This document shows, in pieces, positions 26,362-35,648 of a DNA stretch of 64,000 nucleotides. Position 1 is the first letter of the stretch. Each line of letters starts with the position of its first letter. The notes beneath the pieces were generated by a model, which saw only the letters and a list, made by a program, of their open reading frames with translations, was not told the origin of the DNA and did not search any database. Location: assembly GCA_045643465.1 (NCBI GenBank), contig JAZUKV010000010.1, positions 89,791 through 153,790 of the forward strand, in the 5' to 3' direction. The stretch is from CAG-492 sp045643465. GTDB taxonomy: Bacteria > Bacillota > Clostridia > TANB77 > CAG-508. The position numbers and the translations under genes are program-made.

Positions 26362-27495
26362 ATGAAGAAAAAAATATTAGCAGGTATAGTTGTAATAGTA
26401 TTAAGTTTAATGAATTGTTTAACAGTTTTTGCTGATCAAACTGCTTCTTCGTATAACCAACAACAAAAACAAGTACAACAACAAAAAAATAATATTGAAA
26501 ATCAATTAAATCAGGTTGAAGGAGAGCTTGATACTGCAAGGCAAGAAGTTGAAGAGCTTAATACATCAATAAGTTCAGTTGAAGACGATATTTCTGAGAT
26601 TTCTATAAAAATAGAAAACCTTGAAAATTCAATAAAGCAAAAAGAAAAAGATTTAAAGGAAAAACAAGTTCTTTTAGATGAAAGATTATCAGCAGCATAT
26701 ATGAATAATAATAATACATATTTAGAAGCAATTTTTACAGGTGGTTTTATAAATTTTGTTTCAAACTATGATATGATAAAACAGATAGCTGAATATGATA
26801 ATAATTTAATTAATGAAGTTAAAGATACGAAAAGCCAATTAGAATCTGAAAAGGTTCAGGTAGTAAGTGAAAAAGAGCAAAAAGAGCAAAAAAGTGCAGA
26901 GCTTAAAAAATTAAAAAATCAAAAACAAGCCAAAGTAGACAATTTAACAGAAGAGCAAAAAAACTTACAGAAAAAATCAGATGAATATGAAGCTGAAATG
27001 AAGGCTTTAGATAAAAAAGAAAAAGAAGCCTTAGCAGCAGCTGAAGCAGCTGCCAAGAAACAAGGTGGTAGTTCATCAGGATCAGTATCAACAAAAGGAA
27101 CAGGACAATTAACATGGCCAGTACCAGCAAGTCACAATATATCATCACCTTATGGATACAGAATACATCCAATATATAAAACAAAGAAATTCCATTCAGG
27201 CATAGATATTGCAGCAGCATCAGGAACAAACATTGTAGCTGCTGATTCAGGAACAGTAATACTTGCAAGCTATGGATATAATGGAGGATATGGTAACTAT
27301 ATAATTATAAATCATAGTAATGGTATGACAACAAGATATGCACATTGTAGTGCTTTAAATGTAAGTGTTGGACAATCAGTTTCAAGAGGACAAGTAATAG
27401 GAAAAGTTGGATCAACAGGTGCTTCAACAGGACCTCACTGTCATTTTGAAGTTAGAATAAATGGTGAGACACAAAATCCTCAAGATTACGTATAA
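26362..27495 (+). CDS. Secreted coiled-coil M23 endopeptidase (murein hydrolase partner of FtsEX)
   Basis: A signal peptide (residues 1-24, ending VFA) is followed by a long coiled coil, about residues 28-235, rich in Gln, Glu and Lys, then a LytM/M23 domain. The zinc site is intact: H278-x3-D282 and H359-x-H361, so it should be an active peptidoglycan endopeptidase. The architecture and position directly after ftsX are those of EnvC/PcsB-type proteins that bind the external loop of FtsX and are activated by FtsE ATP hydrolysis. Terminator follows. Confidence 0.9.
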   Translation: MKKKILAGIVVIVLSLMNCLTVFADQTASSYNQQQKQVQQQKNNIENQLNQVEGELDTARQEVEELNTSISSVEDDISEISIKIENLENSIKQKEKDLKEKQVLLDERLSAAYMNNNNTYLEAIFTGGFINFVSNYDMIKQIAEYDNNLINEVKDTKSQLESEKVQVVSEKEQKEQKSAELKKLKNQKQAKVDNLTEEQKNLQKKSDEYEAEMKALDKKEKEALAAAEAAAKKQGGSSSGSVSTKGTGQLTWPVPASHNISSPYGYRIHPIYKTKKFHSGIDIAAASGTNIVAADSGTVILASYGYNGGYGNYIIINHSNGMTTRYAHCSALNVSVGQSVSRGQVIGKVGSTGASTGPHCHFEVRINGETQNPQDYV

Positions 27496-27521
27496 AAAAG
27501 GCAGTCCATCTGCCTTTTTTA
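27493..27521 (+). terminator. Terminator after the FtsEX-M23 operon
   Basis: AAAAGGCAG and CTGCCTTTT pair around TCCAT. Confidence 0.85.
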
Positions 27522-27603
27522 TTATTAATAATAAATTAGTATGAAGAATACTTTAAGTTTTTTAGACTATAATATAGTAAGATATTAGAAGGGAGATATA
27601 ATT

Positions 27604-28809
27604 TTGGATAATAATATAGAAAATACTAAAGAAAAAAAATCTAAAATTTCCAGCATTCTTAAAGTTTGTTTAATAGTTATTATAACTGCGGTTATAACAT
27701 ATTTTTGTACAGTTACATTTACATTAAAAGCATATTTAAATACACCAGGTATAACATATATGTCAACAAAAATGGGGTTAATTAAGAATAAATTACAAGC
27801 AACATATATTTATGATATGAATGAAGATAAAATGATTGAATCTGCAATAAAAGGATATGTTCAAGGAATAAATGATCCATATACACAATATTTACCAAAA
27901 GAAGATATGGAAAATTTAATGGAATCAACAACAGGTAATTATGTAGGAATTGGTGTTTATATGGGAAATAATACAGTTAAAAATAAAGTTATTGTATTAA
28001 GTGTTATTGAAGGATCTGTTGCTGAAAGTGCAGGGATACAAGCAGGAGATTATATTATAAAAGTTGATGATGTAGAATATACAGGAGAACAATTAGAACA
28101 ACTTTCAAATGCAGTAAAAGGTGAAGAAGGAACTAATGTTAAGATAACTGTACTTAGAGGTGAAGAAGAGAAAGAATTTAATATTTTAAGAAGTAATGTA
28201 AAAGTAAAAACTGTTGGTGGTACAATGATTGATGATATAGGATATATACAAATAGTATCATTTAATGAAGGTACAGCTAAAGAGTTTAAAGATTGCTATA
28301 ATCAATTAAAATCAAATAATCCAAAAGGTTTAGTAATAGATTTAAGAAATAACGGTGGCGGACTTGTTAATGAATCTTTAGAAATAGCAGAAACAATGGT
28401 TGAAAAAGGAAAGACTTTGCTAATAATGTCAGATAATACAAGCAAAGATAAAGTTGAAAAATCTTCAGCAGATCCAATAATTAATATACCAGTTGTACTA
28501 TTAATAAATGAAAGTACTGCAAGTGCTTCTGAAATATTAGCAGGAGCATTAAAAGATAATTGCAACTATAAAATTATAGGAACTAAATCATATGGAAAAG
28601 GTGTAATTCAAAATGTTTTCAATTTTTCAGATGGAACAGGTTTAAAAGTTACAGTAGAAGAATATTTTACTCCAAATAGAAATGTAATAAATAAAGTTGG
28701 AATAATTCCAGATGAAGAGGTTTTATTAGATGAAGAATGGCAAAATATTGCAAACATACCATATGAATACGATTTACAACTACAAGCAGCTGTTAAAAGC
28801 TTAAAATAA
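27604..28809 (+). CDS. S41 carboxyl-terminal processing peptidase
   Basis: Membrane-anchored serine protease of the CtpA/CtpB family. N-terminal helix about residues 18-42, a PDZ domain about 110-195 (GIGVYMGNN, then SVAESAGIQAGDYIIKVD), and the S41 protease domain with the Ser motif NESTASASEI and the Lys in SYGKGVIQ. Start is TTG 27604, ten bases after AAGGGAG. In Firmicutes a copy of this gene often follows ftsEX and the M23 gene; targets include wall-associated or sporulation regulators. Exact substrate unknown. Confidence 0.9.
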   Translation: MDNNIENTKEKKSKISSILKVCLIVIITAVITYFCTVTFTLKAYLNTPGITYMSTKMGLIKNKLQATYIYDMNEDKMIESAIKGYVQGINDPYTQYLPKEDMENLMESTTGNYVGIGVYMGNNTVKNKVIVLSVIEGSVAESAGIQAGDYIIKVDDVEYTGEQLEQLSNAVKGEEGTNVKITVLRGEEEKEFNILRSNVKVKTVGGTMIDDIGYIQIVSFNEGTAKEFKDCYNQLKSNNPKGLVIDLRNNGGGLVNESLEIAETMVEKGKTLLIMSDNTSKDKVEKSSADPIINIPVVLLINESTASASEILAGALKDNCNYKIIGTKSYGKGVIQNVFNFSDGTGLKVTVEEYFTPNRNVINKVGIIPDEEVLLDEEWQNIANIPYEYDLQLQAAVKSLK

Positions 28810-28851
28810 AATCAAAATATGATAAGAAACGACATAGAATTAACATAAATA

Positions 28852-28880
28852 TTGATAAGAAAAAGTTAATATGATATAAT
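28852..28880 (+). promoter_or_regulatory. Promoter ahead of the YwaF/TMEM164-like gene
   Basis: TTGATA (28852-28857), 17 bases, TATAAT (28875-28880). Confidence 0.75.
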
Positions 28881-28937
28881 CTTTTTTAGAAGTTATAATT
28901 TTTATAGATGAGATAAAAAGGAGATGAATATAAGAAT

Positions 28938-29723
28938 ATGTTTTTTGCAAAACCAGGAGATTATGCTCCATGTAAAATGTTTTCAATTGGTCATTTAATT
29001 TTATTTAGTATTACAATTGTGGCAATTATTATAGTTTTCAAGTTTACAAAAAATAAAGATAAAGAAACAATTAAAAAAATAATTAAAAGAGCTACATTAT
29101 TATTATGGACTTTAGAAATAATAAAAATTATCTTTAATTTTGCAGTAGGTAATGGCAAAAATCCTAATAATTATATTCCGTTATATTATTGCAGTTTAAT
29201 ATTATATGCAGGTGCTTTAAGTTCATTTGGAAGAGGTAAATTAAAACGTGTAGGTGATGTTTTTTTAGCAACAGGTTCAATAATAGGTGGAATTTTCTTT
29301 ATGGTATGTCCTAATACATCACTAACAATGTATCCAATGTTCCATTATATAAGTATTCAAAGTTTTATATTCCATGGAACAATGGTATATCTAGGAATGT
29401 TAGTAGGATATTCAAATTACATAGATTTAAAATTAAATGATATAAAATATTATGCTACATTAATTATTATAATAAGTGGTATATCATATATTGTTAATAA
29501 GTTTTTAAATACAAATTTCATGTTTATATCAAAGAATTTTCCAGGGACTCCAATAGAGCTTATATATAATGCTACAGGGAAATTTTTTACAATATTAATG
29601 ATTATAATTCAGGCAATTGGTCCTTTTTATGTAATATATTTAATAAGTAATATTATAAAAAAGTATTTTGCAAAAAAGCAAAAGGAAAACAACGAAATAA
29701 AAAAAGAAGAAATTACAGTATAA
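28938..29723 (+). CDS. YwaF/TMEM164-like integral membrane protein
   Basis: A 261-residue protein with about seven membrane helices of the TIGR02206/YwaF family, related to animal TMEM164. The family hallmark residues are present: Cys in PLYYCSLILYAG and His in FIFHGTMVYLG. TMEM164 has been described as an acyltransferase using such a Cys/His pair; the bacterial members are not characterised as far as I know. Single gene between its own promoter and terminator; Lys/Glu-rich cytosolic tail. Confidence 0.75.
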   Translation: MFFAKPGDYAPCKMFSIGHLILFSITIVAIIIVFKFTKNKDKETIKKIIKRATLLLWTLEIIKIIFNFAVGNGKNPNNYIPLYYCSLILYAGALSSFGRGKLKRVGDVFLATGSIIGGIFFMVCPNTSLTMYPMFHYISIQSFIFHGTMVYLGMLVGYSNYIDLKLNDIKYYATLIIIISGISYIVNKFLNTNFMFISKNFPGTPIELIYNATGKFFTILMIIIQAIGPFYVIYLISNIIKKYFAKKQKENNEIKKEEITV

Positions 29724-29737
29724 GCAAAATATAAGAG

Positions 29738-29763
29738 AAGTGCTACTAAAAAAGCACTTTTCT
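29738..29763 (+). terminator. Terminator after the YwaF-like gene
   Basis: AAGTGCT and AGCACTT pair around CTAAAAA-type loop, then T-rich sequence. Confidence 0.7.
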
Positions 29764-29786
29764 AATTTTTTTTAAGGAGAAATTTT

Positions 29787-30647
29787 ATGGAGAGATATAA
29801 ATCAGCCAAAAAAGCGAGCATAATTGGCATAATTGGAAATATTTTTTTATTAGGAATAAAAGGAACTATAGCATTAATAACAAATAGTCAAGCAATGATT
29901 GCAGATAGTGTAAATAGCGCAGGAGATATTTTTTCATCATTAATGACATACATAGGCAATAAAATTGCAAGTAAACCTTGTGATGAGTGTCATAATTTAG
30001 GACACGGAAAAGCAGAATATATATTTTCAATGTTAATAAGTTTATCAATGATTGCTGTTTCAATTAAATTGCTATTAGATTCAATAAGCTCTTTTCAGAA
30101 TTCAGAAAATTATATTTTTTCTTGGTGGTTGATAGTTGTTTGTATTACTACAATTTGTGTAAAATTAGGATTATATATCTATACGCATAGGTTATCGAAA
30201 AAACATAACAATTTATTAATAGATGCAAATGCTAAAGATCATAGAAATGATTGCGTTGTAACAACATTTACATTAATATCATCATTATTAAGTTTCAAAA
30301 GAATTTTATGGTTTGATGCGATAGTAGGTATAGGCATTTCCTTATGGATATGCTATACAGGTATAAAAATTTTTCTTGAAAGTTATAATGTTTTAATGGA
30401 CAAATCAATAGATAATGAGGGAAAAAATAAAGTATTAGAGATTATAAAAAATCATCCAGAGATAAAAAAAGTTCAACATTTTAATTCAACTCCTGTAGGA
30501 TTTAAATATCAAATTTCTTTTACGATATTTGTAGATGGTAATTTAACTACATTTGAAAGCCATGAGATTGCAAATACATTAGAGAAAGAAATTGCTGAAA
30601 AAATTGAAGAAATATATTTAACTATAATTCATGTAAATCCTATTTAA
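29787..30647 (+). CDS. Cation diffusion facilitator, possibly manganese type
   Basis: Metal/proton antiporter of the CDF family, 286 residues with six membrane helices and a C-terminal cytosolic domain (EGKNKVLEIIKNHPEIKKVQHFNS). The metal site is informative: helix II reads DSVNSAGD (N-x3-D) and helix V DHRND (D-x3-D), instead of the H-x3-D pairs of zinc exporters. The D-x3-D form is associated with manganese exporters such as MntE, so Mn(II) efflux is a reasonable inference. It has a GGAG site and a terminator after it. Confidence 0.85.
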   Translation: MERYKSAKKASIIGIIGNIFLLGIKGTIALITNSQAMIADSVNSAGDIFSSLMTYIGNKIASKPCDECHNLGHGKAEYIFSMLISLSMIAVSIKLLLDSISSFQNSENYIFSWWLIVVCITTICVKLGLYIYTHRLSKKHNNLLIDANAKDHRNDCVVTTFTLISSLLSFKRILWFDAIVGIGISLWICYTGIKIFLESYNVLMDKSIDNEGKNKVLEIIKNHPEIKKVQHFNSTPVGFKYQISFTIFVDGNLTTFESHEIANTLEKEIAEKIEEIYLTIIHVNPI

Positions 30648-30674
30648 TGAGAAAAGATATTTTAATATTTAAAG

Positions 30675-30720
30675 TAAACCCAAATTGTTAGATAAAAGTT
30701 TAGCAATAAGGGTTTATTTT
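30675..30720 (+). terminator. Terminator after the CDF gene
   Basis: TAAACCC and GGGTTTA close a longer imperfect stem containing ATTG/CAAT; T-rich sequence follows. Confidence 0.7.
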
Positions 30721-30745
30721 TATGAACATAATTTTAGGTAAACTA

Positions 30746-30774
30746 TTGAAAAAAAGTTAAAAATAAGGTATAAT
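30746..30774 (+). promoter_or_regulatory. Sigma-A promoter of lysS
   Basis: TTGAAA (30746-30751), 17 bases, TATAAT (30769-30774). Confidence 0.8.
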
Positions 30775-30797
30775 TTTCCCCATATGGAGGTACGAAA

Positions 30798-30863
30798 ATG
30801 GTGGTAAAACGGCAAACGGGTTTTATATTTCTAAATAAAATAAATCAAAATATAAAATTATAG
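30798..30863 (+). CDS. Possible 21-residue leader peptide upstream of lysS
   Basis: ATG 30798 is preceded by GGAGG (30786-30790) at a seven-base spacing, a better site than many genes here have. The frame encodes MVVKRQTGFIFLNKINQNIKL and stops at TAG 30861-30863, which overlaps the AGGAGG used by lysS. Translation of the leader could therefore couple to, or gate, lysS. It contains three lysines. Too short to prove as coding; the ribosome binding site and the overlap are the evidence. Confidence 0.4.
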   Translation: MVVKRQTGFIFLNKINQNIKL

Positions 30864-30875
30864 GAGGATACTATT

Positions 30876-32348
30876 ATGGCAAGTGAAGCAGAATTAATGC
30901 AAGTTAGAAGCGAAAAGATAGAGAAAATAAAAGAATATGGGATGCATGAACATCCAGAAAGATATGAAAGAACTCATGATATTGGGCAAGCTAGAGCTTT
31001 AGAAGATGGAGTAAAAGATATTTCTATAGCTGGTAGAATTTTATCAAAGAGAAAAATGGGAAAAATTTCTTTTATACATATTGGAGATATAACAGGAAAA
31101 ATCCAATTAGTTATTAAAAGAGATGATTTAGGTGAAGAAGAGTATAGAAAAATGCATGAAATCTTAGATATTGGAGATTTTATAGGAGTTAAAGGTGAGA
31201 TATTTACAACACAAGCAGGAGAAAAAAGTGTTCAAGTTTATGGATATACTTTCTTAGGAAAATCATTAAGACCATTACCAGAAAAATTCCATGGTTTAGT
31301 TGATCAAGAAATAATTTATAGAGAAAGACATTTAGACTTAATAATGAATGAAGAAACAAAACAAAGATTTTTATTAAGATCAAAATTCATTAAATTATTA
31401 AGAGAGTATTTAGATAATCATGGATTTTTAGAGGTTGATACTCCAGCACTTCAAAATACAGCTTCTGGAGCAACTGCGAAACCATTTATAGCACATCACA
31501 ATGCATATGATATGGATGTATTTTTAAGAATTTCACCAGAGCTAACATTAAAAAAATTAGTAGTTGGTGGATTTAATAATGTTTATGAAGTAGCAAGAGA
31601 TTTTAGAAATGAAGGTATTGATAGAAACCATTTACAAGATTTTACTATGGTTGAAGGATATAGTGCTTATTGGAATTATGAAGATAATATGAAATTCATA
31701 AGAGAAATGGTTATTTATATAATTGGAAAATTATTTGATGGAAATTTAAATGTTCAAATAGGAGACCAATTAATTGATTTTGGATGTGAATGGGATATAG
31801 TTTCATTTAGAGATTTATTGCTAAAAGATTGTGGAATAGATATAGATAAATTCACAACAGCAGCAGAATTACTAGCAGAAATTAGAAATAGAGGAATAGA
31901 GCTAGATGAAGAAAATATTGAAAACTTAGGAAGAGGTAATTTAATTGATACTCTTTATAAAAAAGTAAGTAGACCTAATATGATAAAACCGACATATTTA
32001 ATTAAACATCCAATTGATTTATCACCTCTAGCAAGAAGCAATGATGAAAATCCAGAGTTAACAGATAGATTCCAATTAGTAGTAAATGGACAAGAAATTA
32101 TAAACGGATATTCAGAGCTTGTTGATGCAAGAGAGCAAGAAGCAAGATTTATTGAACAAAGTAAATTAAAAGCAAATGGTGATGAAGAAGCAATGTCAAT
32201 TGATGAGGAATATATTAAAGCTATGGAATATGGTATGCCACCAATTTCAGGATGGGGACTTGGAATAGACAGATTTTTACAATTCCTAACAAATAGCGAA
32301 AATATAAGAGATGTAGTATTATATCCATTAATGAGACCAAGAGATTAA
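30876..32348 (+). CDS. lysS: Lysyl-tRNA synthetase, class II
   Basis: Class IIb synthetase for tRNA-Lys. OB-fold N-domain (ISIAGRILSKRKMGKISFIHIGD), motif 2 with VARDFRNEGIDRNHLQDFTMVEGYSAY, and motif 3 GWGLGIDRFLQFLTNSENIRDVVLYPLMRPRD at the C-terminus. The 490 residues are usual. The normal motif 2 reads FRNEGxxxxHNPEFTMxE; here HLQDFTMVE, a small lineage change. ATG 30876 has AGGAGG. No T-box is visible ahead of it, only the promoter and a short possible leader ORF. Confidence 0.94.
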   Translation: MASEAELMQVRSEKIEKIKEYGMHEHPERYERTHDIGQARALEDGVKDISIAGRILSKRKMGKISFIHIGDITGKIQLVIKRDDLGEEEYRKMHEILDIGDFIGVKGEIFTTQAGEKSVQVYGYTFLGKSLRPLPEKFHGLVDQEIIYRERHLDLIMNEETKQRFLLRSKFIKLLREYLDNHGFLEVDTPALQNTASGATAKPFIAHHNAYDMDVFLRISPELTLKKLVVGGFNNVYEVARDFRNEGIDRNHLQDFTMVEGYSAYWNYEDNMKFIREMVIYIIGKLFDGNLNVQIGDQLIDFGCEWDIVSFRDLLLKDCGIDIDKFTTAAELLAEIRNRGIELDEENIENLGRGNLIDTLYKKVSRPNMIKPTYLIKHPIDLSPLARSNDENPELTDRFQLVVNGQEIINGYSELVDAREQEARFIEQSKLKANGDEEAMSIDEEYIKAMEYGMPPISGWGLGIDRFLQFLTNSENIRDVVLYPLMRPRD

Positions 32349-32360
32349 AAATAAAAATAA

Positions 32361-32407
32361 AAGCCTAAAATTGAAGAAAAATTAAACTTCATAAATAGGC
32401 TTTTTTA
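32361..32407 (+). terminator. Terminator after lysS
   Basis: AAGCCTA and TAGGCTT close a stem with TTGAAG/CTTCA inside; six T follow. Confidence 0.8.
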
Positions 32408-32441
32408 TTTTTTAAAATATTGAAAATATGTATTAAATTAG

Positions 32442-32470
32442 TTGATTTTTTACATAATTATATATAAAAT
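32442..32470 (+). promoter_or_regulatory. Promoter of the GH25 gene
   Basis: TTGATT (32442-32447), 17 bases, TAAAAT (32465-32470). Confidence 0.6.
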
Positions 32471-32493
32471 ATATATAATTAATGGAGGATAAT

Positions 32494-33600
32494 GTGGATT
32501 TTAGACTAAAAAACAAAAAAATATATGTGATAGCTATTATAATTATTATATTAATAGCAATTATAACAATAGTTGGTATAAAAAATAATAAGCTAAAAAG
32601 CCAGTTAAAAAATGCAGAACATGGTATAACAATAAAAGATAATGTAGTTATGTACAAGAAGTCAAATGAAAAAGGAAAAAATAGAAACTTAGAAATAGGT
32701 ACAGATATATATATATTAGAAGAAGTTACCTCTAAAACTGGAAAAAATCTTTATAAAATAAAAGCAAATGATAATATTGGATATATAGAAAAAGCAGATG
32801 TAGGAACTTTTAAAAAATCTGAAGAGAAAAAATCTTTGATGGTAGATGTATCAAAATTTAATATGCAAAATAATTTTAAGACAATAGGCGAATTTAAAGC
32901 TTTTATAATTAATAATAATATAAAATATGTGTATATAAAAGCTGGTGGAAGAGGTTATGGTTCAGCTGGTGTAATGTATACAGATCCAAAGGCGAAAGAT
33001 TATGCTGAAGCTTGTGAATTTTTAAATATTCCTTTTGGTTATTATTTTTTGGATGAAGCATTGAATTCAGATGAAATAGATGAAGAAGTGAATTTTATAA
33101 AAAATTTCTTAAAAGAAAATAGTTATAAAAATAATACTTTACCTGTATCAATAGATGTAGAAAAGCATGCTGAAAATGGAAGAGCAGATAATATATGGGA
33201 TACGAGATATATATTAGTAAATGAACTAACAAAAAAGCTTGATGAAAATGGCATAAATAGTATAATATATAGTAATGCAGATTTAGCAAATAAATATTTA
33301 GGTGGAGTAGACAAAAAATTGTGGTTAGCATACTATCCTAATGTAAACGAGATTCCAAATTATTGGTATTCACAAACAACTCAACCAGGTGCATTAAATA
33401 AATCAATAATAACAAAAATGGTGGCTTGGCAACTTACAGAAAATGGAATAAAGAATACTATAGATGAAAAAATTGATATTAGTATAGTATATTCAAAATT
33501 CTTTGAAAACGGAAGTATGGAAGATGTTGAAAATGATATAAAGGAAAATTGGGAAAAAGTTTTTGGACCAATAATCAATTTAATGAAAAGAGAAAATTAA
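32494..33600 (+). CDS. Membrane-anchored GH25 lysozyme with SH3-like domain
   Basis: An N-terminal membrane helix (residues 8-27) is followed by an SH3-like region (about 45-105) and a glycoside hydrolase family 25 domain that cleaves the muramyl-glucosaminyl bond of peptidoglycan. GH25 signatures seen: VDVSKFN with Asp118, YIKAGGRGYGSAG, GYYFLDEA and the catalytic SIDVEKH with Asp221 and Glu223. Start: ATG 32482 has no upstream site, whereas the GGAGG at 32484-32488 serves GTG 32494, so I prefer GTG. The tail after the catalytic domain is acidic. Followed closely by an unknown coiled-coil gene. Confidence 0.85.
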   Translation: MDFRLKNKKIYVIAIIIIILIAIITIVGIKNNKLKSQLKNAEHGITIKDNVVMYKKSNEKGKNRNLEIGTDIYILEEVTSKTGKNLYKIKANDNIGYIEKADVGTFKKSEEKKSLMVDVSKFNMQNNFKTIGEFKAFIINNNIKYVYIKAGGRGYGSAGVMYTDPKAKDYAEACEFLNIPFGYYFLDEALNSDEIDEEVNFIKNFLKENSYKNNTLPVSIDVEKHAENGRADNIWDTRYILVNELTKKLDENGINSIIYSNADLANKYLGGVDKKLWLAYYPNVNEIPNYWYSQTTQPGALNKSIITKMVAWQLTENGIKNTIDEKIDISIVYSKFFENGSMEDVENDIKENWEKVFGPIINLMKREN

Positions 33601-33626
33601 ACAAATGAAAACATATAGGAGATAGG

Positions 33627-34613
33627 ATGAATAAGGTTGATTATTATGAAAAATTAAGAATAAATATTAATGATAATATCAATAATATTTCGAAGTTAAT
33701 AAGAGATTTGAATTATAAAATTAAAGATCTGCAAAAATCAAAAAATAAGACAGATGCCCTTATTATGAAATTTGAGGTTAACTGTTATACTTATAATTAT
33801 GTAGATGAAATGAAATGTTCAAGAGATGAATTTATAAAATATGTGAGTATTTTAATAAAAAGGGCTAAAAGATTTGTAAGTGCAAAACCAGTGAACATTG
33901 ATAATTACATTAATAGTTTAAATGAAATTAATGATAGTTTATATAAAAGTATAGTAGAGATAAGAGCAATATCAAAAGATGATTTATCAAATATTGAAAA
34001 TTTACAAATAAATGCTATAAAAAAAGCAATATATGAAAAATATATGATAATGAAATCTGATATAGATAGAGAGAAAATAAAAGAAAAGTTTGATAAAATA
34101 CAAAACAAAGGAAAAATAGCAAAAGCATTAGATAAATTTTTATGTAGGGAAGATATAATAGAGCAAAAGAAAGAAAATTTATTTGTAGCAATAAGAGGCA
34201 TCGATGAATCATTAGAAAATATGATTAAAAATGAAATGCCAACTAGAGATTACAAAATAGTAGATATTTTGGCTGATATGGAAATCTTTATTAAAGAAAA
34301 TGCAAAAGATGTAAAATATAGACCAAAACTAAATGATATAATAGAGCTATATAATAAAATAAATAGTATATTTTCAGTTAATAGTGAAGATATGAAAAAA
34401 GCTATTGCTGAGAAATATCAATCAAGATTACCAGTTGTAATTGATAAAAAAATGAATAAATTAAAAAGGGAGCGCCAAAAAATATTACAATTTTTGAATA
34501 GAAGCGGATATAATGAAACTTTAATTGAAGTAAAAAGTGAGCCCAAAATGAAGATTTTAATTAAAAAATTAAATATATTATCTCAGAATATAGAAAAAGA
34601 ATTGGATAGATAA
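33627..34613 (+). CDS. Predicted all-helical protein of unknown function
   Basis: A 328-residue soluble protein rich in Lys, Asn, Ile and Glu, with long predicted helices and heptad-like segments (DNINNISKLIRDLNYKIKDLQKSKN; MNKLKRERQKILQFLNRSG). I recognise no domain, membrane segment or catalytic motif. It has an AGGAGAT site 26 bases after the GH25 gene and ends at a terminator, so it shares the GH25 transcript. Next is ymdB, where RNase Y sits in Bacillus; this protein is not RNase Y (no KH or HD motif). Confidence 0.6.
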   Translation: MNKVDYYEKLRININDNINNISKLIRDLNYKIKDLQKSKNKTDALIMKFEVNCYTYNYVDEMKCSRDEFIKYVSILIKRAKRFVSAKPVNIDNYINSLNEINDSLYKSIVEIRAISKDDLSNIENLQINAIKKAIYEKYMIMKSDIDREKIKEKFDKIQNKGKIAKALDKFLCREDIIEQKKENLFVAIRGIDESLENMIKNEMPTRDYKIVDILADMEIFIKENAKDVKYRPKLNDIIELYNKINSIFSVNSEDMKKAIAEKYQSRLPVVIDKKMNKLKRERQKILQFLNRSGYNETLIEVKSEPKMKILIKKLNILSQNIEKELDR

Positions 34614-34620
34614 TTATGAA

Positions 34621-34674
34621 GACTTATTTATTAGAAGTTATAAAATAGTATAACTCACTAAATAAGCCTTTTTG
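34621..34674 (+). terminator. Terminator with two-part stem
   Basis: GACTTATTTA pairs with TAAATAAGCC, and AGTTATA with TATAACT inside; five T follow. Confidence 0.85.
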
Positions 34675-34751
34675 TTTTACATAAAAAGATATATACAAAA
34701 ATACTATTTTATGATATTATAATTACTATAAAAGAGAAAGGAAAGTAGTGT

Positions 34752-35525
34752 ATGAGAGTTTTAACTATAGGCGATATTGTAGGAGAAAGTGGAGTAAAAA
34801 AATTTAAAGAAGAATTACCAAAATTATTAGAAGAATATAAAGCTGATTTCGTGATTGTTAATGCTGAAAATTCAGCAGGAGGAATGGGGATAACAACAAA
34901 TATATTTAATGAGTTGTTAAATTTGAATGTAGACGTTATTACTATGGGAAATCATACATGGGGTAAAAAAGATATTTTTTCATTTATAGATCATCCAAAA
35001 CTACTAAGACCAGCAAATTATTCAAAGGGGGTTGTTGGAAAAGGAGTTGGAATATATAAATGTAACGGAAAGAAAGTAGCAGTAATTGATTTAATTGGAA
35101 GAACAGATATGAATGTATTATCAGAGAATCCGTTTACTAAAGTGGATGCTATAATTAATAAAATAAAAGATGAATGCGATATAATTTTTGTAGAATTTCA
35201 TGCAGAAGCAACAGCAGAAAAAATTGCAATGGCAAATTATTTAGATGGAAAGGTTGCAGCGGTATATGGTACACATACTCATGTTCAAACTGCAGATGAG
35301 CAAATTTTATCAAACGGAACAGCATATATAACAGATATTGGAATGACAGGACCTATAGATTCTGTAATAGGAATGGATAAAGATGCTTCAATAAAAAGAT
35401 TTGTTACATCATTACCAGAAAGATACAAATTAGCAAATGGAAAATGCATGCTAAATGGTTGTATTTTTGAAGTTAATGATGAAAATTGTCAAGTAATGTC
35501 GATAGAGCGAATAATAAGAAAATAA
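34752..35525 (+). CDS. ymdB: YmdB-family metallophosphoesterase
   Basis: Binuclear-metal phosphodiesterase of the TIGR00282 family, active on 2',3'-cyclic nucleotides in vitro and needed for biofilm and nanotube phenotypes in Bacillus. Motifs: GDIVGESG, NAENSAGGMG, GNHTWGKKD, EFHAEATAEK and GTHTHVQTADE supply the metal ligands. The 257 residues are typical. It stands directly ahead of spoVS, as in Bacillus (rny-ymdB-spoVS), but rny is missing from the usual place. A TATAAT at 34718-34723 may be its -10 box. Confidence 0.9.
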   Translation: MRVLTIGDIVGESGVKKFKEELPKLLEEYKADFVIVNAENSAGGMGITTNIFNELLNLNVDVITMGNHTWGKKDIFSFIDHPKLLRPANYSKGVVGKGVGIYKCNGKKVAVIDLIGRTDMNVLSENPFTKVDAIINKIKDECDIIFVEFHAEATAEKIAMANYLDGKVAAVYGTHTHVQTADEQILSNGTAYITDIGMTGPIDSVIGMDKDASIKRFVTSLPERYKLANGKCMLNGCIFEVNDENCQVMSIERIIRK

Positions 35526-35648
35526 TTGGAAAAACGTGGCATACGAAACCCTATTAGATTTAGAAAATATTATAGACTTTTATTATTTTATATATTATAA
35601 ATATATATGTAGTGAGAACAAAAAAATATAAATAATAGGAGGACAAAA

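Noticed and set aside
30781..30875. T-box or lysine riboswitch ahead of lysS
   Set aside because: No T-box motif, no terminator after the promoter and too short for a lysine riboswitch.
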